46,748 nucleotides of DNA from Mycobacterium sp. 852002-51163_SCH5372311 (GTDB lineage: Bacteria; Actinomycetota; Actinomycetes; Mycobacteriales; Mycobacteriaceae): NCBI RefSeq assembly GCF_001667115.1, contig NZ_LZIJ01000173.1, positions 1 to 46,748 of the forward strand, in the 5' to 3' direction. Of the stretch, positions 41,045 to 46,748 are shown piece by piece; positions within the stretch are counted from its first letter, which is position 1; each line of letters opens with the position of its first letter. Position numbers and translations under genes: made by a program. The notes under the pieces are model-generated. The model saw only the letters and a list, made by a program, of their open reading frames with translations, did no database searches and had not been told where the DNA came from.

Positions 41045-42366
41045 GCGACCGGGGTGCTGCCGTCGCATCGGCAACCGATCCGATCGTCATCTCCGGGATG
41101 GCGGTCGAGGCGCCGGGCGGGATAGACAGCCCGGGCGCGCTGTGGTCGGCACTCGCCGAAGCGCGGGAGCTACTCGGCCCGTTCCCACGGGATCGGGGCT
41201 GGACGGTCGACGATCTGCTGTCGGCGTCCCGGGTTGCGGAAGGCTGGCGCCAGGTCTGTGATTCCGGCGGATTTCTCGACGGCGCAGCGACATTCGATCC
41301 GTCCTTCTTCGGCCTCACCGATCACGAGGCAACGGTCATGCACCCACAGCAACGCGTCGCGATGCGGGTGGCGTGGCAGGCACTGGAGAACTCCGGAATC
41401 AATCCCGGCATGCTCGACGGATCCGAAGGCGGCTGCTTCGTCGGAATGTCGATGACCGAATACGGCTCGCGCACGGCCGTGGCTGACGATTACACGGGAT
41501 TTCGGACCGTCGGCATGGGACAGCTGGGCGGCGCCGGCCGGATCTCGCACTGCCTTGGCCTGGTGGGCCCGTCGATGACCGTGGATTCGGCGTGCGCATC
41601 CTCGTTGACGGCAGTGCAACTGGCAGCCAACGCGATTCAACTCGACGAGTGCGATTGGGCAATTGCCGGAGCCGCATGCGTTCTGGGAGAGCCGACGGCG
41701 TTCTACGAGTTCTCCCGACTCAATGCCATATCCGTGGACGGCCATTGCCGCGCCTACTCCGACGACGCCAGCGGGACCGTCTGGGGTGAAGGCGCGGGAA
41801 TGGTTGTCGTCGAACGTGAATCGCGAGCAAGACAGTTGGGGCACCGGATCTACGGCCGCATTCTGGCCATCCGCACCAACCACAACGGCAAGGGCAAGCC
41901 GATCCTGGTGCCCCGGGGGCGCGCGCAGGAGCAGTTGGTGCGCAAGACCATCGACGCGTCGGGAATCGACCCCGCCGACGTCGGCATGGTCGAAGGACAT
42001 GGCACCGCCACTCCGGCAGGCGACCCCCAGGAGTTGACCGCGCTGCACAACACCTACGGCGCGGCGGGATCCGAGGCGCTGCTGGGTTCGATCAAGTCGA
42101 ATGTCGGCCACGCGCAAGCCGCGTCCGGCATCCTCGGACTGATCAAGTTGCTCCTCGCGGGGCAGCACGGTCATATTCCGCCAACCCTGTTCTCCGACAA
42201 CCCAACCAAGACCGTCGACTGGGATGTGACGGGCCTGCGCCTCGCCACGAAACTGCACCCCTGGGAGCCGAAAGACGGCATCCGCTACGGCGCTGCCTCG
42301 TCGTTCGGCGCGGGAGGCTCCAATGCGCACGCGATCATTGCCATGCCCGCGAGCGGCGGGGAGTGA
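41041..42366 (+). CDS. mbtC: Polyketide synthase MbtC (ketosynthase)
   Basis: A 441-residue stand-alone KS with the active-site triad Cys185 (DSACASSLTAV), His320 (VEGHGTATPAGD) and His357 (NVGHAQAASG). The length matches Rv2382c. Together with MbtD it extends the chain by one malonate-derived unit to make the 3-hydroxy acid that links the two lysines. The start is TTG at 41041, overlapping the thioesterase stop (TTGA). mbtD follows after 4 bases. In M. tuberculosis mbtC and mbtD lie between mbtB and mbtE on one strand; here they are on the opposite strand. Confidence 0.94.
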   Translation: MSDRGAAVASATDPIVISGMAVEAPGGIDSPGALWSALAEARELLGPFPRDRGWTVDDLLSASRVAEGWRQVCDSGGFLDGAATFDPSFFGLTDHEATVMHPQQRVAMRVAWQALENSGINPGMLDGSEGGCFVGMSMTEYGSRTAVADDYTGFRTVGMGQLGGAGRISHCLGLVGPSMTVDSACASSLTAVQLAANAIQLDECDWAIAGAACVLGEPTAFYEFSRLNAISVDGHCRAYSDDASGTVWGEGAGMVVVERESRARQLGHRIYGRILAIRTNHNGKGKPILVPRGRAQEQLVRKTIDASGIDPADVGMVEGHGTATPAGDPQELTALHNTYGAAGSEALLGSIKSNVGHAQAASGILGLIKLLLAGQHGHIPPTLFSDNPTKTVDWDVTGLRLATKLHPWEPKDGIRYGAASSFGAGGSNAHAIIAMPASGGE

Positions 42367-42370
42367 GCAG

Positions 42371-45300
42371 GTGAAGCCGCTTACCTATCGGCTGCCGGAC
42401 GGGAGCATTCCCGTTCTGCTGTCCGCGGATACCACCGAGTTGCTCCACGGCGAGGTGGCGGCCCTGCTTTCGTATGCGACAGAGCATCCCGCAGTGGAGC
42501 CGCAGGCGATCGCCGACATGCTGTTCCGGACGCGCCTCACCCGCCGGCACCGGGCACTGGCCATGGTGACCGGCCGCGACGAAATGCTCGGCGCCCTGCG
42601 CGCGGTGCTCGATGGCCTCGAACATCCCACGGTGGTACACACCGACGCGGCCGCGATGGAGTGCCGGCTCGCCTACGTCTTTCCCGGGCAAGGCGCCCAG
42701 CGTCCGGGGATGGGCCGGCTCTTCTACGCTTCGATCCCGGCTTTCCGCACCGAAGTAGATCGCTGCGCCGCGGCCTTCGCGAATCGCTTCGACGAGTCAC
42801 CGCTGGAATACCTGCTCGACGAACATGCTTCGGCCCAAGACGACGCCCGCACCGTGCAGCCGGCGCTGTTCACCCAGATGGCCGGACTGGCCGCGACGTG
42901 GCGATCATTCGGGATCACGCCAAAGGCCACCGTCGGACACAGCCAGGGCGAGATCGCCGCAGCCTACGTGGCCGGCATGATCACCCTGGACGACGCCGCC
43001 AGCATCGTCGGGATACGCGCGCATGCGGCCGACGAGTTCGAATCCGGAGACTACGCAATGGCCGTCGTCGCCTCCGACCGCGACACCTGCGAGGACCTGC
43101 TGGCGCGCCGCTCCGGGTGGGCACAGCTGTCGGTAATCAACTCACCCGGCATGGTGGGAATCTCGGGTGATCGGGAAACGGTGCAGGACATCGTCGACAC
43201 GCTAACCGACCGCGGCACCTTCGCGCGGGTCATCCGCGTCCACTATCCCGCGCACACCAGCGTGATCAATGCGCTCGCCGAAAAGGTGCGCGCTGTTACG
43301 CAACGCGAACTGCAGAATCAGAAGTTTCTCGACACCGACATCGACTGCCTGGGCGCCACCCTCGGCACTCCCATCACGCCAGAGCTTTCGCTCGAACACT
43401 ATTGGTTCCTGAACCTGCGCAACACCGTTCGGTTCGACAAGGCGATCGCCGCCGCGGTGGCCCTGGGCATCGACACCTATGTCGAACTGGCCGAGCATCC
43501 CACACTGCAGCTGGCGATTGAAGAAAATCTCGCCGTTCTGCACGACGAACACGAACGCACCACCCGGGTTGTCGGCACCTCACAGCGGACGGCCACGGAT
43601 CTGCGCGAGTTCACCCGCAATCTCGCGCAGATTGCCGTGCACGACCTGAACTATCGGTGGGAGTGCCTGGGCGCCGAGCCCGACGGCCCAATCCCGTTGC
43701 CGTTGACCGATTTCCCAAACACTCGCATGCGCGAGGTGCGGCTGTGGCAGTTGTACCGCCCGGTACTTTCCCCGGCAGCGACTCCGGAGCCAACCCCCGA
43801 AGCCACACCGGCTCGGCTCTTCGTCGAGAAGTGGGTACGGCTATCGCAACGCTCGCTGGTAGCGCCTCGGGCCATCGGCATCGTCGATCACACCGGATCC
43901 CACGCGGAACTGGCCTCCGCCCTGCAGCGCGCCGCCGAAGACATCGGCGCCACGGCTCGGCAGGTCGACGCCGACAGCGTCCCAGCCGATCTCAACACGT
44001 TGGTCATCCTCCTTCCCCACTCCCCCAGGCTGGACGACTACGCCGCCGCGGCCGAGGTTACGACGTTCTTTTCCCATCGAACGTGGTGGCCGGGCGTCGT
44101 CGACGCGATCACCGACTACTGGCTGATGACGATCGGCGGCGAGACAGTCGTGGCCGCAGACGTGCCACCTGATCCCGTCCACGCGGCGGCGAGCGCCGGC
44201 TTCCGGAGCATCGGTGCGGACCATCCGGGCAAGGGGTTCAAACACCTCGATCTGCCGGCAGAAGCGTCGAAATCAGAGGCGTCCGAAGCGATCATCGCTG
44301 CGCTGCACACCGGAAAAGAAACGGAGCTGGCGCTGCGCAACGGCGGTCTCTACGCTAAGCGGATCGTCGAAGGCGAACCCGTGCCCGAACCCGACGACAC
44401 CGCACCCGAGCATGCGCTGATCATCGGCGGCACCGGCAACCTGGGGCTGGAGTTCTGCGATCACTTCGCCCGGCGCGGGGCGCGACGGATCACCTTGGTG
44501 AGCAGGTCGGGCGACGCGGTCGCCGGCGTTACGGATCGACTGCGTGAAATCCGTTCCGCCACAACCACTGACGTCCGTGTCGCTCGGTGCGACGTGAGCG
44601 ACGAAGCGGCGGTGGTGCAACTGGCGGCCGAACACTGCGACACGCCGGCAGATCTGATAATCCACGCCGCGGTGGACTATTCGGCCGTCGAACTCAGCGA
44701 GATCACCGCCGAGAAGGTCGACCGGGCGTTGAGGGCCAAAGTCGTCGGGATCGCACGGGTACTCGAGACGTATCCCCGGACCGACAAATGTCGGGTCGTG
44801 CTCTGCTCCTCGGCAAGGGCGACGATCGGCGGTCGCGGCCAAGTCGTCTACGCCGCTGCCAATCGAATGCTCGATGCCATGGCGCACCGCCTCCGCACCG
44901 AAGGCCTGGATTGCGTTTCTGTGCAGTGGGGGCAATGGACAGTCCACTTCGATCTGGATGCAACCAGCACGGCGCAACTCGATGCAATCGGTGTCATTCC
45001 GATGAAACCCGCTGACGCGCTCGCATTGGGCACCAAACGGTTTCACGAGAATGCCATCATCCTGGCGTACGACTTCGACCGCGCGCGCCCGATACTGGAG
45101 GCCTACGGCTACAGGCCCTTGATATCCCAGCTGACGCAGCCAGAATCGCGGTCCAGCGAAGTCAAAGCGCCTGCGCCCAAAAGGGATATCTCGCGTCGGC
45201 TGCTCGGACTGCTTGCGGCGGCCATCGGTGAAGGCCGCGCCGAGAACATCGACACCACAATGCCTATGGTCGCGATCGGCTTGGATTCATTGCAGGCCCT

Positions 45301-45406
45301 TGAGCTGCGCCGTCGGGTCAAGGTCGAGTTCGATCACGATCTGGAGGTGTCGGATCTCTTGGGTGGGGCGACGATTGCAGATGTCCTGGCCAAGCTGGGC
45401 GGCTAG
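42371..45406 (+). CDS. mbtD: Polyketide synthase MbtD (AT-KR-ACP)
   Basis: About 1011 residues without a KS, which MbtC supplies. The acyltransferase has FPGQGAQRPGMG near 97 and GHSQGEIAAAYVAG with Ser191; the specificity region reads YPAHTS. The ketoreductase Rossmann motif IIGGTGNLGLEF lies near 683, with the catalytic region CSSARATIGGRGQVVYAAAN near 816. The ACP is IGLDSLQAL with Ser973. It makes the beta-hydroxy acyl unit of mycobactin. GTG at 42371 follows GGGGAG 7 bases upstream. Its 3' end is convergent with mbtG across a 440-base repeat-rich gap. Confidence 0.94.
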   Translation: MKPLTYRLPDGSIPVLLSADTTELLHGEVAALLSYATEHPAVEPQAIADMLFRTRLTRRHRALAMVTGRDEMLGALRAVLDGLEHPTVVHTDAAAMECRLAYVFPGQGAQRPGMGRLFYASIPAFRTEVDRCAAAFANRFDESPLEYLLDEHASAQDDARTVQPALFTQMAGLAATWRSFGITPKATVGHSQGEIAAAYVAGMITLDDAASIVGIRAHAADEFESGDYAMAVVASDRDTCEDLLARRSGWAQLSVINSPGMVGISGDRETVQDIVDTLTDRGTFARVIRVHYPAHTSVINALAEKVRAVTQRELQNQKFLDTDIDCLGATLGTPITPELSLEHYWFLNLRNTVRFDKAIAAAVALGIDTYVELAEHPTLQLAIEENLAVLHDEHERTTRVVGTSQRTATDLREFTRNLAQIAVHDLNYRWECLGAEPDGPIPLPLTDFPNTRMREVRLWQLYRPVLSPAATPEPTPEATPARLFVEKWVRLSQRSLVAPRAIGIVDHTGSHAELASALQRAAEDIGATARQVDADSVPADLNTLVILLPHSPRLDDYAAAAEVTTFFSHRTWWPGVVDAITDYWLMTIGGETVVAADVPPDPVHAAASAGFRSIGADHPGKGFKHLDLPAEASKSEASEAIIAALHTGKETELALRNGGLYAKRIVEGEPVPEPDDTAPEHALIIGGTGNLGLEFCDHFARRGARRITLVSRSGDAVAGVTDRLREIRSATTTDVRVARCDVSDEAAVVQLAAEHCDTPADLIIHAAVDYSAVELSEITAEKVDRALRAKVVGIARVLETYPRTDKCRVVLCSSARATIGGRGQVVYAAANRMLDAMAHRLRTEGLDCVSVQWGQWTVHFDLDATSTAQLDAIGVIPMKPADALALGTKRFHENAIILAYDFDRARPILEAYGYRPLISQLTQPESRSSEVKAPAPKRDISRRLLGLLAAAIGEGRAENIDTTMPMVAIGLDSLQALELRRRVKVEFDHDLEVSDLLGGATIADVLAKLGG

Positions 45407-45528
45407 CGGGCAGACGCAAAACGGTATTTTGGCCGTAAGCTAGAGCTCTTGCATGGCGGTCGGCGCATCCCCGGGCCCGCCCGTCACTGCAATCTCCGGA
45501 CAGGGAGGATGTGCACACTGCGCGGGGA

Positions 45529-45568
45529 TGAACTGACGGCTTTCGGAGTGAACTGACGGCTTTCGGTG
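45529..45568. repeat. Two 20-bp tandem units, forward set
   Basis: TGAACTGACGGCTTTCGGAG is followed directly by TGAACTGACGGCTTTCGGTG. A partial third unit, TGACTGTAGG, follows. Confidence 0.8.
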
Positions 45569-45608
45569 TGACTGTAGGGCGGGAATCGGCGCGATTTTCC
45601 ACCCAGGC

Positions 45609-45648
45609 TGCACACCCAAAGCCAAGGATGCACACCCAAAGCCATGCA
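45609..45648. repeat. Two 20-bp tandem units, inverse set
   Basis: TGCACACCCAAAGCCAAGGA is followed by TGCACACCCAAAGCCATGCA. The core CACACCCAAAGCC is the reverse complement of GGCTTTCGGTGTG in the forward set except for one base, so the two sets could fold into a long hairpin. Confidence 0.75.
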
Positions 45649-45849
45649 TTCACTCTCAAACCTGGGAGAAACTCGCGAACACATTGACATGGGCCCTTTT
45701 CCGCCTCGCGCCGACAAATCATTTGGTGTGCAGTAGTTGTCGCGCTGAGGCGGACAAAAAGGCACACGCGGCGGCGTTGCGACCAGCCGGACTTACGATG
45801 AACGCTAGGCTGGGAGCTTTTGCGTCTGCTCGTCATGCCTCGCTATATG

Positions 45850-46748
45850 TCAAACGGATTGGTACTCACCGCTTTCCACCGGGGACGCGTCGGCTACCCC
45901 GATGTGCGCTCCCAGCACCCGGTCGGACATCAGTCCCAGGCAGCTCAGATTCGGAAATCCAGGGCCCTCATTGAGGCCAGAAAGGTTTGGGAGAATCAGT
46001 TTCGGCGTGATACCGGCAACGGCCAAGTCGTGACCGATCGACTCCTCCAGCCGCTCACCCGTCAGCGGGCCGCCCAATCCGAGCTCCATCAAATCCACGG
46101 CATCGGGGCTGAACAGCGGCATGAACCACAGTGCGTCAGCGCCGGATCCGTCGATGACGAGGTCGAAGCGGTGCAGTGTCTCCAATGGCTCTCCGGAGCG
46201 GTCGGTACACAGCGTGATCCAGATCGTGCTGTCCCGATCTGCCACGCGAACGACGCGCCCGCGCAGATGCTTGATTCTCTCGTCGGCCAGCAATGACTCT
46301 TGAACTCGGGCCGAGAAGACCCCCCGGTCGGTACGGGCAATGCAATCGCGTCGCTCGGCTTGGCTGAGGCTGCGCCAGCCGGTGGGATCGGAGAACAGCG
46401 AGTTCTCGAAGAAGCCTTCCCCGCGGGTGAACAGAGTTGCTTGCGGCGAGATAGCCGTGATCGACGAAACTCTGTGGTGGAAAAGCTCATTGAGCATCGA
46501 CGCGGCGGTCTCGCCCCCGCCGACGACTGCCACGTTTTCGGCGACGATGCGGTCGTGCCGCGAGGCACGCTCCCAGAACTGCGCGATGGACAGCACTCGC
46601 GGATCGCCCGGACGGATACAACGCTCCGCTTGGCCGGGCCCGGTGATCATGACCGCATCGGCGGACAACCGTGCCTCGGGCGTCTGCAACTCCCACCGCG
46701 GTCCGGCCACCGAAAGCTGAACCACTTCGCCGCGAACGACACCACAAT
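45850..46748 (-). CDS. mbtG: Lysine N6-monooxygenase MbtG, N-terminus beyond window
   Basis: About 299 C-terminal residues of a flavin-dependent N-hydroxylase; the frame is open to the right edge, so the 5' end is missing. The NADPH-binding motif VAVVGGGETAASML is clear, followed by GEGFFENSLFSDPTGW and a late ILPNLSGLNEGPGFPNLSCLG that is typical of the ornithine/lysine hydroxylase family. It hydroxylates the lysine epsilon nitrogen to make the hydroxamate iron ligands. The GTG at 46725 is an internal codon, not the start. It is convergent with mbtD. Confidence 0.92.
   Translation of the reverse strand, partial: CGVVRGEVVQLSVAGPRWELQTPEARLSADAVMITGPGQAERCIRPGDPRVLSIAQFWERASRHDRIVAENVAVVGGGETAASMLNELFHHRVSSITAISPQATLFTRGEGFFENSLFSDPTGWRSLSQAERRDCIARTDRGVFSARVQESLLADERIKHLRGRVVRVADRDSTIWITLCTDRSGEPLETLHRFDLVIDGSGADALWFMPLFSPDAVDLMELGLGGPLTGERLEESIGHDLAVAGITPKLILPNLSGLNEGPGFPNLSCLGLMSDRVLGAHIGVADASPVESGEYQSV

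Larger units (their letters stand above)
45410..45829. repeat. Repeat-rich intergenic block with 12-bp inverted ends
   Basis: Perfect inverted 12-mers (GCAGACGCAAAA at 45410-45421, TTTTGCGTCTGC at 45818-45829) bound 420 bases between convergent mbtD and mbtG. No gene is credible inside. The block contains two sets of 20-base tandem repeats in opposite orientation. The same 12-mer forms a hairpin at 18090-18141. It may be a miniature non-autonomous element or a dispersed palindrome family. Confidence 0.5.

Noticed and set aside
45318..45836. 172-codon minus-strand frame between mbtD and mbtG
   Set aside because: It runs through the tandem and inverted repeats and the 3' end of mbtD. The product is basic and without motif.

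Overview
The window looks like chromosome of a mycobacterium, probably a slow grower. It is GC-rich, and its left half follows the gene order of the Mycobacterium tuberculosis Rv2356c-Rv2376c segment almost gene for gene: PPE, glyS, smtB, zur, Rv2360c, uppS, recO, amiA2, era, Rv2365c, Rv2366c, ybeY, phoH, rsmE, dnaJ2, hrcA, Rv2375, cfp2. The species cannot be named from sequence alone. Comparisons with M. tuberculosis are from memory, not from a search.

Region 1 (1-18.5 kb) is housekeeping: translation and ribosome maturation (glyS, era, ybeY, rsmE), zinc sensing (smtB-zur), decaprenyl phosphate synthesis (uppS), repair (recO) and chaperones (dnaJ2-hrcA). It is broken once. A 2.3-kb segment holding a PknD-like membrane Ser/Thr kinase sits exactly at the overlapping ybeY/Rv2366c junction. 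A perfect 26-bp direct repeat at both ends leaves both host genes complete.

Region 2 (18.5-24.8 kb) is accessory. A carboxymuconolactone-decarboxylase-like gene is coupled to an ECF41-type sigma factor. Then comes a decayed siphophage fragment with small terminase, a zinc-finger-like protein, scaffold and HK97-type capsid pieces, most of them frameshifted. It is bounded by nested direct repeats: an inner 545-bp phage repeat (about 99.4 % identical by eye) and an outer 275-bp repeat of the 3' end of cfp2 (about 93 % identical). An apparently intact small secreted protein gene lies inside, on the opposite strand.

Region 3 (24.9 kb to the right edge) is a mycobactin/nocobactin-type siderophore locus at the position where M. 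tuberculosis has its mbt cluster, but with different content and order. One arm reads leftward as mbtE-mbtF-mbtB. The divergent arm reads rightward as mbtK-thioesterase-mbtC-mbtD, with mbtG convergent at the right edge. A good IdeR-box match (14 of 19) lies between the arms. A SagB/McbC-type FMN oxidoreductase gene abuts mbtB, the phenyloxazoline synthetase. This suggests that the oxazoline may be oxidised to an oxazole, as in nocobactins. mbtB appears to lack a C-terminal thioesterase, and a free-standing thioesterase is present instead. mbtA, mbtH, mbtI and mbtL-N are not in the window.
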